Shown: positions 10,154 through 19,135 of the stretch, piece after piece
Layout of the letters: each line of letters starts with the position of its first letter
Position numbering within the stretch: position 1 is the first letter of the stretch
From: Shewanella insulae
GTDB taxonomy: Bacteria; Pseudomonadota; Gammaproteobacteria; Enterobacterales; Shewanellaceae
NCBI RefSeq assembly: GCF_009831655.1
Contig: NZ_WRPA01000014.1
Span: forward strand, 60,736 to 124,735
Length of the DNA: 64,000 nt
Reading direction: 5' to 3'
Notes under the pieces: generated by a model
What the model saw: the letters and a program-made list of their open reading frames with translations, nothing else
What the model was told of the DNA's origin: nothing
The model's database searches: none
Made by a program: the position numbers and the translations under genes

Positions 10154-11881
10154 CTAGTGCTGATGACCGCTGCTAAGACGCATCAGGCTGCCCTTAAGGC
10201 TCGCCTCTGAATCGAGCAGGAACTGACCCGAAGTTACCACCTGTTCGCCCTCGCTGATGCCGCTTAGGATCTCCGCCTTGCCCTGAGACATCATGCCGAC
10301 GGCGACCTTGCGGGCCAGGAAGCTGCCGTCACCCTGCTTGACGATGACGCGATTCTCTTTACCCGTCTGAATAAGGGCTTCCTGCGGGATCACCAGCACA
10401 TCCTCGTTCGGGCCACCGTAGATCTCTATCTTGGCCAGGGTATTGGGGCGCAGTGCCACCTCGTTGTTGGCCAGCACGATACGCACTCTAAGGCTGCGGG
10501 TCACGGGATCCAGCTCGGGATAGATGTAGTCTATCTTGCCCTCGATCCCCTTGAGCCCCATGGCGGGCACTGAGACCTCTGTTGGTTGTCCTGTGGCGAG
10601 CCAGCTCTGCTCGTTCTCGAACACGTCGGCGATCACCCACACCTTAGAGAGGTCCACCACAGACATCACCTCCGTGGCCGGTTGAATATACATGCCATCA
10701 CGCACAGCCAGCGCCTTAACGATGCCGTCTGCCTTAGCATAGAAGGGCACCCGATACTGGGTCTGTTTGGTCTTGGCCAGCCGTTTGATCTGTGACTGAT
10801 TCATTCCCAGCAACTCGAGGCGCAGTCCCGCCTTGCGTACCAGGTCTTGATAGTTGCGGCTCTCCTTGGAGCTCTGCAGGCTGCTGAGCGCCAACAGGTA
10901 ATCGTCCTGGGCATTGATCAGATCCGGTGAGTAGATCTCATACAAGAGCTGCCCCTTGGTGATCTTGTCGCCCACTGAGGTGATGGCCAGCTTCTCGATC
11001 CAGCCGTTGACCCTGGCATGCACATGGTTGATCTGGCTCTCGTCGTAGCCTATCTGACCCACTGTCTGCACGAACTTCCACAGGGTATCTTTCTCCGCCT
11101 TGGCGACCTTAAGCGCCAGGGCCTGCTGCATGCTGCCGGAGACATCTATCTCGATCTGCTGGCTATCTGCCGACATCTCCACCTTCTCCAGGTTCATGCC
11201 GCAGATAGGACAGGTGCCGGGCACATCACTGACGATATGGGCGTGCATGGGGCAGACATATTTGATCGACGGCTCACCTGTGAGCGGGGCGGGCTTAGCC
11301 TGGGCCAGCGGGTCGTGTTGGCTGTGGTCCATCTCGGGCTGCGCCTTGGTGCTGGTCGACTCCTCTTCCTCCTCGGCCACCAGGAACATGTTGCACTTAG
11401 GACAGCGACTGCCGGGCTCGTGGCTGGTCTCTTCCGGATGCATGGGGCAGACATAGGTCTTCGCCTCATGCTCGGCCGCCCCAGTTGTTTCACTTGTCTC
11501 GCTTTCCTGCTCTACCAAGAACATGTTGCACTTAGGGCAGCGACTGCCGGGCTCGTGGCTGGTCTCTTCCGGATGCATGGGGCAGACATAGGTCTTCTCC
11601 TCATGCTCGGCCGCCCTAGTTGTTTCACTTGTCTCGCTTTCCAGCTCTACCAGGAACATGTTGCACTTAGGGCAGCGACTACCAGGCTCGTGGCTGGTCT
11701 CTTCCGGGTGCATGGGGCAAACATAGGTCTTCTCCCCAACTTGATGTTCATGAGCCGCATGGCTCTGGGTGGCCTTGGCCTCGAGCGCCTGGGTATGGCC
11801 CAGCTGCGGAGTCGCCACCATAAAAAGACTCAAAAGATAAGCGAGCTTTTGGCCTCTGTTATTCGAATTTACCTGACTCAT
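10154..11881 (-). CDS. cusB: CusB membrane-fusion protein with four heavy-metal-binding domains
   Basis: This is the periplasmic adaptor of the Cus pump, 575 residues after the start preceded by GGAGATGAGG. A signal sequence (about 1-31) is followed by three near-identical metal-binding modules (53-78, 98-123, 143-168) of pattern YVCPMHPE...CPKCNMFLV. A fourth, diverged module (208-232) has CPICGMNLE. The usual MFP barrel-sandwich and beta-barrel regions follow. Most CusB/CzcB proteins carry at most one such module. The tandem 45-residue repeat with Glu/Thr-rich linkers is an expansion and probably increases Cu/Ag capture for transfer to CusA. Confidence 0.93.
   Translation of the reverse strand: MSQVNSNNRGQKLAYLLSLFMVATPQLGHTQALEAKATQSHAAHEHQVGEKTYVCPMHPEETSHEPGSRCPKCNMFLVELESETSETTRAAEHEEKTYVCPMHPEETSHEPGSRCPKCNMFLVEQESETSETTGAAEHEAKTYVCPMHPEETSHEPGSRCPKCNMFLVAEEEEESTSTKAQPEMDHSQHDPLAQAKPAPLTGEPSIKYVCPMHAHIVSDVPGTCPICGMNLEKVEMSADSQQIEIDVSGSMQQALALKVAKAEKDTLWKFVQTVGQIGYDESQINHVHARVNGWIEKLAITSVGDKITKGQLLYEIYSPDLINAQDDYLLALSSLQSSKESRNYQDLVRKAGLRLELLGMNQSQIKRLAKTKQTQYRVPFYAKADGIVKALAVRDGMYIQPATEVMSVVDLSKVWVIADVFENEQSWLATGQPTEVSVPAMGLKGIEGKIDYIYPELDPVTRSLRVRIVLANNEVALRPNTLAKIEIYGGPNEDVLVIPQEALIQTGKENRVIVKQGDGSFLARKVAVGMMSQGKAEILSGISEGEQVVTSGQFLLDSEASLKGSLMRLSSGHQH
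11378..11731 (-). repeat. Tandem 135-bp coding repeat within cusB
   Basis: The DNA for the first three metal-binding modules of cusB repeats with a 135-bp period, about 2.6 units. The units are nearly identical even at silent positions, which points to recent amplification or ongoing gene conversion. Confidence 0.85.
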
Positions 11882-11904
11882 AATGCCTCATCTCCACTCA
11901 AAAA

Positions 11905-12438
11905 CTAGTGATGCTTGTGGCCGCTATCGGCACTCGCCACAGGCTCGAGGAACATGCCACACTTAGGACATGAATCCCCTTTCGCCCCCTTCACTTCGGG
12001 ATGCATGGGGCAGTGATAGCCCTGCTTGGCCATCTGATGTTTATGCTTAGGACAGTTGTCGCATGACTTGCCGGCCTTTGCCGTCTTGGCCTGCTCCAGG
12101 TTCATGCCGCACTTAGGGCAGGTATCTCCCTTGGCGCCTTTCACCTCAGGGTGCATAGGACACTCGTAACCGCCAGCCTTATCGGCCTTGGCATGCTGAT
12201 GGTGAGGACACTTGTCGCAATCCTTGCCATGATGTTTAGCCATGGCATGGTGCGCCGCTGGCTCAAGGTTCATGCCGCATTTAGGGCAGGTATCGCCCTT
12301 GGCGCCTTTCACCTCAGGATGCATAGGGCAGTCATAACCTTGTTCGGCCGCCGCAGCATGATGCTGCTCGGCGAAGGCCATTGGGGCCGTGCTCACAAAG
12401 ATAAACGCAGTTAAAATCAGACTGATCAGGGTTTTCAT
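11905..12438 (-). CDS. Secreted protein with three heavy-metal-binding domains
   Basis: The product is a 177-residue protein with an N-terminal signal peptide (about 1-23, AMAFA-EQ) and three modules at about 35-59, 91-115 and 141-165, each CPMHPEVKGAKGDxCPKCGM. His-rich linkers contain CDKCP and CDNCP motifs. The modules resemble those fused to CusB and copper P-type ATPases and are expected to bind Cu(I) or Ag(I). The gene ends 23 bp before cusB on the same strand, so it is likely the first gene of a three-gene operon. It probably acts as a periplasmic metal sponge or shuttle for CusB; this role is inferred. Confidence 0.85.
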   Translation of the reverse strand: MKTLISLILTAFIFVSTAPMAFAEQHHAAAAEQGYDCPMHPEVKGAKGDTCPKCGMNLEPAAHHAMAKHHGKDCDKCPHHQHAKADKAGGYECPMHPEVKGAKGDTCPKCGMNLEQAKTAKAGKSCDNCPKHKHQMAKQGYHCPMHPEVKGAKGDSCPKCGMFLEPVASADSGHKHH

Positions 12439-12708
12439 CTATGGACTCCATCAAAGGATGACCGCATAAAACGCGCAACACTTAGGCGGCTTAAGCCTAA
12501 AGCAGTTAAATTAAGCTAATTAATATGCGGCTAATATAATTCATTTTTCGTTTAACATCGGTGAAGTAAATATTGAGGCGCACCCAGCAGTTGGAAAACT
12601 CCAAGGCAGAGGGATCAATTACGCCAATACACCTAGCAAAACATTTAATAAAACAAAAAGGGTTATCGATTTAAGCTCGGGCAGCCGTCAACCGGGCGCC
12701 AAAGGAGA

Positions 12709-13116
12709 TCAGGCGATCGGCGGTCGGAAGGCTGAGCCTAAAGAGATAGAGTGGAAATGAGGCATTTGAGTGGCCAGGATAGACTCGGAACCGGCTACGC
12801 CAGGCCAGGGCGTAACGGTAAACAGCGTGCCTGTCACGGAGATCACCACGCAGTGATTACAATCTCCCTTGCAAAATCCTTTGCCTTCACAACAATGCTG
12901 AGCAGCGGGAAGCACATTTTGCTCATCATCGCAGCAGTGAGATTGCATCTTCGCGTTATCATCATGACAGTTAGCGCCATTATTCATCTGCATCATAGGC
13001 TGCTCATCCGCCTGCGCATAAGAGACCATAGCCATACCATTAGCCATTAACACCTGGCCCAGCAGAGCGAGCAGTGTTATGACGACTAATGTGTGGTGCC
13101 TAAGCGTACGACGCAT
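12709..13116 (-). CDS. Secreted Cys/His/Met-rich protein, CopL-like
   Basis: The product has 135 residues with a signal peptide (about 1-36) and a compact metal-ligand region containing MMQMNNGANCHDD, SHCCDDEQ, QHCCEGKGFCKGDCNHC and HFH motifs. It ends in an RPPIA tail. The density of Cys, His and Met suggests binding of copper or another soft metal, and the position beside the Cus genes supports that. Length and layout resemble the small secreted CopL/DUF2946-type proteins near copper operons, but I cannot confirm the family. The protein at 13777 has a similar design and a related SPPPIG tail. Confidence 0.65.
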   Translation of the reverse strand: MRRTLRHHTLVVITLLALLGQVLMANGMAMVSYAQADEQPMMQMNNGANCHDDNAKMQSHCCDDEQNVLPAAQHCCEGKGFCKGDCNHCVVISVTGTLFTVTPWPGVAGSESILATQMPHFHSISLGSAFRPPIA

Positions 13117-13220
13117 GGTGTAACCCTATAATGAGATGATCCAAGTCTACCACGATATCCAGATTGGGCCTTGATAAAACTCACATTTCCAGAAAATCAA
13201 GGCCCTGCCTCAGTACCGTC

Positions 13221-13658
13221 TTACTGTGCTAACCAGATCTTTTCCATCAGCTGTTGATGACTCATCAGGGTTAATTCCTGTTGCTGGCCACTTTGTGACA
13301 CCAGACGGGCCGTAGGCGCGCTGATAAAGGCCTGGGCATCTTGCTCTGTCACTATCTCGGGCAACACCAGACGATAGGCTTCGTCGCCTTCGACATCTAA
13401 GGTGAGGTAGAGGGGCTCAGAGGTGAACCAGGCGCCGGAATCGTCGGCGTTATCGGCAAAGATGTCACGGTACACCAGCTCGACCAGTTGTTTACCCGCT
13501 CCCAGGCTAAGCACGCTCTGCTCATGGCCCACTCGAACGTCCCCACCCTGCACCTCTAGTTCATCGGGTAGGGTTAGGCTGGCGGCACTGGCGGTGTTAA
13601 CTAATGTAAGGGCAACAAAGGCGGCAAACAGGCTGCTAAAGAAATGACGTGTTTTCAT
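13221..13658 (-). CDS. DUF2057 (UPF0319, YccT-like) exported protein
   Basis: The protein has 145 residues with a clear Sec signal peptide ending in ASAASL. The mature start LTLPDELEVQ, and the LVELVYRDIF and PLYLTLDVEG segments, are typical of the UPF0319/DUF2057 family of small periplasmic beta-rich proteins. E. coli YccT has been linked to curli assembly control, but no role is established in Shewanella. It is flanked by two metal-ligand-rich secreted proteins on the same strand, which may be coincidental. Confidence 0.75.
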   Translation of the reverse strand: MKTRHFFSSLFAAFVALTLVNTASAASLTLPDELEVQGGDVRVGHEQSVLSLGAGKQLVELVYRDIFADNADDSGAWFTSEPLYLTLDVEGDEAYRLVLPEIVTEQDAQAFISAPTARLVSQSGQQQELTLMSHQQLMEKIWLAQ

Positions 13659-13776
13659 AATCGACTCCCATCAGGCACAGGCCTGACAAATTGGTACTTT
13701 TCTTAGCCACGCCAACTTAGATTAGCGGCGCGGCAGATTCATGTTCATGTGCGTTACGCGAATTGAAGACGAACCA

Positions 13777-14214
13777 TTAACCAATGGGAGGGGGAGATAG
13801 GGGAGTCAGATCGGCGGTCTGTAAAGACCAGGCAGAGATGACGATAGGACCAGACAGGGGATGAATGGTCAGTGAGGGCACTGCGGCGCTCAGGTTGCCA
13901 AGAGTCGAGGCGCAGTGGGTCATACAATCGCCAGGGCCCATGGCGGCACACAGGGCCTCACAGTCCACCAGCTCACTGCCAGCCGACATCTTGCACGGCT
14001 CACCCTGATGAGACATAGGCATCTGCCCACTCACAGCCCCATGGCTTGCCTGCGCCACATCCAGGCTCATATCCATGTGCTTATCGAGAGCCATCTCCAT
14101 CTGACCACCATGCATCAACGACATGAGAGCACTGGGCATGGCCATGGCTGGTGTCAGAATAAACTGACCCAGGAGGGCGATGATCAATACAAACTTGCCA
14201 AGGATACGTGTCAT
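13777..14214 (-). CDS. Secreted Met/His/Cys-rich protein, probable metal binder
   Basis: I chose the ATG at 14214 because the following residues (MTRILGKFVLIIALLGQF..AMA) form a good signal peptide; the open frame runs 35 codons further upstream from a TTG. The mature protein (about 115 residues) starts with a Met/His-rich section (HGGQMEMALDKHMDMSLD, GQMPMSHQG). A Cys section (CKM, CEALCAAMGPGDCMTHC) and an SPPPIG tail follow. The layout parallels the protein encoded at 12709. A copper-related role is inferred from composition and from the nearby cus genes. No ribosome-binding site is obvious. Confidence 0.6.
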   Translation of the reverse strand: MTRILGKFVLIIALLGQFILTPAMAMPSALMSLMHGGQMEMALDKHMDMSLDVAQASHGAVSGQMPMSHQGEPCKMSAGSELVDCEALCAAMGPGDCMTHCASTLGNLSAAVPSLTIHPLSGPIVISAWSLQTADLTPLSPPPIG

Positions 14215-14442
14215 ATAAATTGCAAAGATGTCGTTAATTGAACCGGGATTACCATGATAGACAGTCGGCTTTAAAAAAGGTTCACGGCCAGTTAAATTAT
14301 TTTCCGGCTGCGCGAACAATCGTCATATTAGCGATAGATAATCACCCTATAAAATCCAACAAAATCATTACTAAATAGTAAAAATCGGCACAAACTTGTT
14401 ATGTGCCAGGCTTTACTATAACTTTAGTAATTGCGCATATAT

Positions 14443-14458
14443 TATGAGCAATTTCACA
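14443..14458. promoter_or_regulatory. Candidate CRP site upstream of cymA
   Basis: TATGA-N6-TCACA differs from the CRP consensus TGTGA-N6-TCACA at one position and lies 150 bp before the cymA start. It sits in the 394-bp AT-rich gap 14215-14608, which otherwise shows no gene. CRP control of anaerobic respiration genes is known in Shewanella, so the placement is plausible. Confidence 0.5.
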
Positions 14459-14608
14459 AAATCTTGCTTATGTAAGATAGAGTTAGAGCTAGCTCTCATT
14501 TTACAGTTTTAAAGCCAGATCAAGTGGCGTCTTCTGGTTATACTCTCAGCTACAGAGATGCATTAAATATAATAGATATAATAAACATATTATTTTGGAG
14601 ATAGAGTG

Positions 14609-15175
14609 ATGAACTGGCGTGCACTATTCAAACCTAGCGCGAAATACTCAATATTTGCCCTACTCGTGGTGGGTATTGTAGTCGGTGTTGTGGGCTACTT
14701 TGCGACACAACAAACTTTACATGCAACCAGTACAGATGAGTTCTGTATGTCTTGCCACAGCAACCACTCTCTGAAAGATGAAGTGATGGCTTCGGCTCAC
14801 GGCGGCGGACGTGCCGGTGTGACTGTACAGTGTCAAGACTGTCACTTGCCACACGGCCCAGTTGACTACCTGATCAAGAAGATCATCGTATCTAAAGATC
14901 TATACGGCTTCCTGACTATCGACGGTTTCAACACTCAAGAGTGGTTGGATGAAAACCGTAAAGAGCAAGCCGACCTGGCACTTAAGTACTTCCGCGCTAA
15001 CGACAGCGCTAACTGTCAGCACTGTCACACTCGTATCTACGAGAACCAGCCAGAAACCATGAAGAAGATGGCGAAGAGAATGCACGCCAACAACTTCAAG
15101 AAAGCAGCTGACAAGCGTAAGACCTGTGTAGACTGTCACAAAGGCGTCGCTCACCCTTACCCAAAGGGCAAATAA
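14609..15175 (+). CDS. cymA: Tetraheme quinol dehydrogenase CymA (NapC/NirT family)
   Basis: CymA oxidises menaquinol in the inner membrane and passes electrons to periplasmic reductases for fumarate, nitrate, DMSO, Fe(III) and other acceptors. The product has 188 residues with one N-terminal membrane anchor (about 13-32). Four c-type haem motifs follow: CMSCH (46-50), CQDCH (75-79), CQHCH (136-140) and CVDCH (173-177). I chose the ATG at 14609 because GGAG lies 8 bp upstream; an in-frame GTG precedes it by one codon. The sequence is close to S. oneidensis CymA throughout. It could feed the acrylate reductase encoded at 53-55 kb. Confidence 0.97.
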   Translation: MNWRALFKPSAKYSIFALLVVGIVVGVVGYFATQQTLHATSTDEFCMSCHSNHSLKDEVMASAHGGGRAGVTVQCQDCHLPHGPVDYLIKKIIVSKDLYGFLTIDGFNTQEWLDENRKEQADLALKYFRANDSANCQHCHTRIYENQPETMKKMAKRMHANNFKKAADKRKTCVDCHKGVAHPYPKGK

Positions 15176-15199
15176 AACAGCCTGGCGCTCAATAAACGA

Positions 15200-15227
15200 A
15201 AAAGCCTCACACTGTGAGGCTTTTTTT
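15200..15227 (+). terminator. Terminator after cymA
   Basis: An 11-bp stem (AAAAGCCTCAC/GTGAGGCTTTT) with a three-base loop ends in a run of seven T residues, 24 bp after the cymA stop. Confidence 0.92.
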
Positions 15228-15320
15228 GTATATGACGGCCAACGTATTTATCCCCGCTGGCCCATCCCACAAACCTAAGATGGCCTAATAGGGAATATAT
15301 TCACGCCAAATGGTCGAGCC

Positions 15321-15809
15321 CTAATCCGCCTTCGGCAGGCTGACATAGGTGCCCTGAAACAGGGCGCAGCACTGCTCGCCGCAATAGAGGGCCACCTCCA
15401 GCTTCACCTTGGCCCGTTTCCCCTGCCCCAGCACACTTAGATCTGTTTCAGGCCAACTTACCCGGGCCTCGGGCGATTCCCCCACGGGCGCCAGGTAGCG
15501 AATGTCAGCCTGTCCCAGTACGATATCGCCCTCGACACAAGCCAGGCGCTGTTGCAGCCATACCATACCCCAGCCAGTGAGGGTCATCAGGGTATAGATG
15601 CTGCCGGCAAACATGGTGTGGTGCAGGTTGATGTTAGGCGCTAGCGGCGCACTCACGCTCAGCGTCTTATCTTGATAGGCTCCCGGCGCTATCTGCATGA
15701 AGGCACTGACAGGAATCGTCTGGTGCCAGGTGCGCCGCAGCTCACCGAGTAATGCCTGTATCTCCTGCCGCTCTTCTGTCTCTTCTATAGCTTCTATCTT
15801 GGGCGTCAT
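15321..15809 (-). CDS. YiiD C-terminal-type thioesterase (hot-dog fold)
   Basis: The product has 162 residues of the thioesterase family defined by the C-terminal domain of E. coli YiiD. The block NINLHHTMFAGSIYTLMTLTGWGMVW is the conserved helix and active-site region. ADIRYLAP followed by a basic KRAKVKLEV strand completes the hot-dog core. I chose the ATG at 15809 since AGGTG precedes it; a GTG at 15815 would overlap dtd by four bases. E. coli has the same order yihY-dtd-yiiD, which supports the assignment. The acyl substrate is unknown here. Confidence 0.85.
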   Translation of the reverse strand: MTPKIEAIEETEERQEIQALLGELRRTWHQTIPVSAFMQIAPGAYQDKTLSVSAPLAPNINLHHTMFAGSIYTLMTLTGWGMVWLQQRLACVEGDIVLGQADIRYLAPVGESPEARVSWPETDLSVLGQGKRAKVKLEVALYCGEQCCALFQGTYVSLPKAD

Positions 15810-15811
15810 GA

Positions 15812-16249
15812 TCACACCTGCAGATTAAAGGTGACCGGGCCGTCGTTGACCAGGCTGACCTGCATGTCGGCGGCAAACTCCCCGGTCTGCACTGCTACCC
15901 CCTGGGCGGCGCAGTAATCCACGAAGGCCTGATAGAGCTGCTTCGCCTGCTCCGGGGTACCTGCGCCGGAAAAGCTCGGGCGCAGGCCACGGCCGGTATC
16001 GGCGGCCAGGGTAAACTGAGACACCACCAGGAGACTGCCGCCCACCTGCTTGAGGTTGAGGTTCATCTTACCGGCCTCGTCGCTAAACACGCGGTAACTC
16101 ATCACCTTAGTGGCAAGCTTCTCCATCTTGGCCAGATCGTCTTCACGCTCGACCCCCAACAATACCAGCAGCCCCTTATCGATGGCGCCTATGGTCTGGC
16201 CATCCACATCTACCTTGGCCTGTTTGACTCTCTGTATTAAGGCTATCAC
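15812..16249 (-). CDS. dtd: D-aminoacyl-tRNA deacylase Dtd
   Basis: Dtd hydrolyses D-aminoacyl-tRNAs (and Gly-tRNA-Ala) as a chirality proofreader in the cytoplasm. The protein has 145 residues, the usual length, starting [17 protein letters not shown]. Both active-site motifs are present: SQFTLAAD (near residue 77) and the C-terminal NDGPVTF (near 135), which contains the cross-subunit Gly-Pro. It lies between a secreted protein and the thioesterase gene in a tightly packed minus-strand operon. Confidence 0.95.
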   Translation of the reverse strand: MIALIQRVKQAKVDVDGQTIGAIDKGLLVLLGVEREDDLAKMEKLATKVMSYRVFSDEAGKMNLNLKQVGGSLLVVSQFTLAADTGRGLRPSFSGAGTPEQAKQLYQAFVDYCAAQGVAVQTGEFAADMQVSLVNDGPVTFNLQV

Positions 16250-16286
16250 TGGCCCCTCGACTCCTCTGCTTTACGTATCTCAAGGT

Positions 16287-16853
16287 TTAGTTTGCCGACA
16301 TCACCGGGATGGGTTTGATCAGCTGCTCGGCGGTATTTGGCATCGCCTGACCCACACGCAAGAGTGCATCGTCGATCCAGATAAGGAAACGACGCAGCTC
16401 CTCCAACTCAAGGGTGTCGACAAAGGTCGCCGCCCCCTGCACCTGAATCACCTTGCCCTCCTCCCTCAGGGTGAACTTGGCAAAGTTGAGCTTATGATTC
16501 AGAGTACCTATGAGTACCATCAGCTCCTGGGACCCCACCAACTGAGGGCTCACCGCGTAGAACCGGCTGGCCAGGATGCGGTCTATCCCCTCAGGGTTTA
16601 GGCTCGGCTGCAATACAAACTGATGCTGGCCCAGCTGCACGCCCACCTTATTCGGCCCGACCTTCTTAGCCAGATAGTTCTTGTTGATCAGCGACACCAG
16701 CAGAGCATCGGCGGCCAGTTCGTTACTCATGCCACTAAAATAGACCCGCTCAGGCACAGGCTGAGGGGTACGCTCGGTGGCCAACACTTGGGTAGCTAAC
16801 ACTTGGTTGCACATCATCAGCGCCAACACGCTAGTTAGTATCTTCTTCATCAC
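16287..16853 (-). CDS. Exported protein of unknown function
   Basis: The protein has 188 residues with a signal peptide (about 1-26; two tandem QVLAT copies near the end). The mature part (LLVSLINKNYLAKKVGPNKVGVQLGQHQFVLQP ... GAATFVDTLELEELRRFLIWIDDALLRVG) resembles YbjN or secretion-chaperone-like alpha/beta folds by pattern, but I cannot place it in a family. It sits 25 bp after the pip-like gene and 37 bp before dtd, so it belongs to the yihY-pip-dtd operon. Confidence 0.7.
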   Translation of the reverse strand: MMKKILTSVLALMMCNQVLATQVLATERTPQPVPERVYFSGMSNELAADALLVSLINKNYLAKKVGPNKVGVQLGQHQFVLQPSLNPEGIDRILASRFYAVSPQLVGSQELMVLIGTLNHKLNFAKFTLREEGKVIQVQGAATFVDTLELEELRRFLIWIDDALLRVGQAMPNTAEQLIKPIPVMSAN

Positions 16854-16878
16854 TCGGCTTCCTCTCAGCTATTGCTCG

Positions 16879-17880
16879 TTACTCGTTTGCTCTCTTTTCA
16901 TCGACGCCACCATGCGTCGATACCAAATTAGGGGAACTGCCGGTGGCCAAATATCGTCCCATCTGAGTCACCGCCTCGGCGACCGCCCGGCACATCTTGT
17001 CGTCGGCGAGAGTATGATAGCCCCCCTTAACTAGACGCGACCTTAATAGTTCGGGGCCGTGATGCTCGAGAAACTCATCCACCAGGCGCTGGGGGCAGAC
17101 CCAGTCCAGCTCCCCCTGCAGTATAATGGTGGGACAGGTGAGATCGCCGCCCACCCGCTTCATCAGTTGATAGCCACCGAAATAATCGTTGCGGGCATAA
17201 TGCAGTTCCACCCTCGCCAGCGCGCCCCCCTGTTCGGCGAGGGCCTCACTCAGCTCAAACCCCGGCACAGCCAGGGCCAGCTCCCAGCCGAGCCAGCGCA
17301 TCACGCTCTGCCTACGCACCTCGGGATCGGGATGGTTAAAGCTGTCGGTAAAATGGCTAAACAGGCTATCGAGTGTATCACCGTTGCCAGCGGCAAACTC
17401 CCGATACTGGCTGGAGAAGATCTGCGCCGCACCGCCACGGCCGTAGAGCCACAGCATCCCCTCGTCGGAAGGGATAAACATGCCCCAATAGATCTGCGAC
17501 AACACCCGCTCGGGATAGATGCAGCTATAGAGATAGCCCAGGGTCGCACCGAAGGAGCCCCCCAGCAGGCACCAGGCCTCGACGCCCGCCCAGTGACGCA
17601 CCCGCTCGATATCCTTCACCAGGCTGGGAAAATCGTTATTAGCCACCTCACCGCAGGGCTTAGAACGCCCCGCCGCGCGCTGGTCCAGCAGATAGATGTG
17701 AAAGCCGCGGTCGATAAACAGCCGCAGCTCCTGGGGATTACAACCCGCCCCGGGCCCGCCATGAAGATAGAGCACAGGGATCCCCTGGGGATCACCATAT
17801 TGCGCCAGAAACAGCTGGTGCCCCTCGCCGACATGGATCCAATCCTGTCGGATCAGCGGATGTGACTTAGCGGGGCTCAC
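16879..17880 (-). CDS. Prolyl aminopeptidase-like alpha/beta hydrolase
   Basis: The protein has 333 residues of the alpha/beta hydrolase fold in the proline iminopeptidase (S33) family. The oxyanion-hole motif [10 protein letters not shown] (near residue 40), [10 protein letters not shown], the nucleophile elbow GGSFGATL (Ser near 109), an Asp in GELDWVCP and a His in GGYHTLAD are all seen. It starts at a GTG whose GTGA overlaps the yihY stop, implying translational coupling. Family enzymes remove N-terminal proline; substrate preference is not proven. Confidence 0.88.
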   Translation of the reverse strand: MSPAKSHPLIRQDWIHVGEGHQLFLAQYGDPQGIPVLYLHGGPGAGCNPQELRLFIDRGFHIYLLDQRAAGRSKPCGEVANNDFPSLVKDIERVRHWAGVEAWCLLGGSFGATLGYLYSCIYPERVLSQIYWGMFIPSDEGMLWLYGRGGAAQIFSSQYREFAAGNGDTLDSLFSHFTDSFNHPDPEVRRQSVMRWLGWELALAVPGFELSEALAEQGGALARVELHYARNDYFGGYQLMKRVGGDLTCPTIILQGELDWVCPQRLVDEFLEHHGPELLRSRLVKGGYHTLADDKMCRAVAEAVTQMGRYLATGSSPNLVSTHGGVDEKRANE

Positions 17881-18812
17881 CCTTTGTGCTCATCTAAATG
17901 TTCCTCCGACTCATCGTCCGCCAGCTCCTTATTCACCAGGTCCATCAAACGCTTGTCGAGATACTCAGGCATGGCCGCGGTGATCTCGGCGCCGATCAGC
18001 ACGATAATCCAGGAGAGATATACCCACATAAACAGGATAGGAATGGTCGCCAGCGCCCCATAGATAGCCTCATAGGCGGGGAATTCGGTGAGATAGAGGG
18101 CAAAGCCCTTCTTACCCAGCTCAAACAACAGGGCCGCCACTATGGCGCCCAGCAGGGCGTGAAAAAACTTCACCTTGGTATTAGGCACCACCATGTAGAT
18201 CAGCAGGAAGGTAGCCACAGAGAAGAACATGGGCAGGCGCTCAACCAAGAGGGGCACCACGCCGCTAAGATCCGTGCCGCTAAACAGCTTGAGCGACACA
18301 ACATAAGAGGTGGCCACCAGGCTGGCGCCCATCAATACGGGCCCCAGGGTCAGTACCATCCAGTACATGGAGAAGGAGACCACCATGGGGCGCTTCTCCG
18401 TGGTGCGCCAGATACCGTTGAGGGACTTGTCTATGTTGGAGATCAGCAGAATAGCCACCACCACCAGGGCGCCGATACCCACGGCCGTGCCCTTGGAGGC
18501 GTTGGCCACAAACTCGTTGATATACATCTGCACGCTGTCGCCGGCAGAGGGGATAAAATTCTCGTAGATGAAGGTCTCGATATGGCTGCGGATCCCCTTA
18601 AACACTGGGAATGCCGACAGCATAGACATGGTCACTGCCACCATAGGTACCAGAGAGAGCAAGGTAACGTAAGCCAGGTGACCCGCCCGCATATTTATCT
18701 GGTCTTCCGTGATCCGCTGTTTTAGATGTATCATGAATTGCCAGATACCCAGCATGATCGAACGAAGCAGGCTCACATCTATTTTATTTATCACGTTATT
18801 CTCTTGATTCAA
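17877..18812 (-). CDS. yihY: YihY/BrkB family inner-membrane protein
   Basis: The protein has up to 311 residues and about six membrane segments. The family motifs [18 protein letters not shown] and [27 protein letters not shown] align with E. coli YihY, and an acidic cytoplasmic tail ends it. The family was once misassigned as RNase BN; its function is still unclear. The listed start is a TTG without a good ribosome-binding site; GTG codons at 18794 and 18776 are alternatives. It heads an operon with pip, hyp, dtd and the thioesterase. Confidence 0.88.
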   Translation of the reverse strand: MNQENNVINKIDVSLLRSIMLGIWQFMIHLKQRITEDQINMRAGHLAYVTLLSLVPMVAVTMSMLSAFPVFKGIRSHIETFIYENFIPSAGDSVQMYINEFVANASKGTAVGIGALVVVAILLISNIDKSLNGIWRTTEKRPMVVSFSMYWMVLTLGPVLMGASLVATSYVVSLKLFSGTDLSGVVPLLVERLPMFFSVATFLLIYMVVPNTKVKFFHALLGAIVAALLFELGKKGFALYLTEFPAYEAIYGALATIPILFMWVYLSWIIVLIGAEITAAMPEYLDKRLMDLVNKELADDESEEHLDEHKG

Positions 18813-18889
18813 GTAGGGTTAACTGCGTATCTTGGTACATTAAGATTACAAGTTTAAAGACACTAGATACAAGTGTAAGGAAGAAATTG

Positions 18890-19111
18890 ATGTCCCAACA
18901 AGGTTCGGCCGGCAACGTGATTGCCGCCATCGCAAGTTTCTTTTTCCCTGGCCTGGGCCAATTAGTACAAGGACGCATCCTGGCGGCACTCCTCTTCTGT
19001 GTCGTCACCATAGTGGGCTATGCCCTGTGGTGGTTGATCGTCCCTGCCATCATAGGCGGTATCGCTCACCTGTGGAGCATCATAGACGCCGCTAAATTCA
19101 AGGCCGACTAA
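18890..19111 (+). CDS. Small two-helix membrane protein, TM2-like
   Basis: The protein has 73 residues. The sequence FFFPGLGQLVQGRILAALLF is the turn-and-helix motif of TM2-like small membrane proteins, and a second helix (GYALWWLIVPAIIGGIAHLWSI) follows. I chose the ATG at 18890 because AAGGAAGAA precedes it; an in-frame TTG lies one codon earlier. It ends 24 bp before the DUF2959 lipoprotein gene, so the two are likely co-transcribed and divergent from yihY. Confidence 0.75.
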   Translation: MSQQGSAGNVIAAIASFFFPGLGQLVQGRILAALLFCVVTIVGYALWWLIVPAIIGGIAHLWSIIDAAKFKAD

Positions 19112-19135
19112 CCGTCTAACAAGGAAATCGTCAGG

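Noticed and set aside
11018..11908. A 296-codon open frame on the plus strand, opposite cusB
   Set aside because: It is the antisense of the repetitive cusB metal-binding region, has no ribosome-binding site and its repeats only mirror those of cusB.
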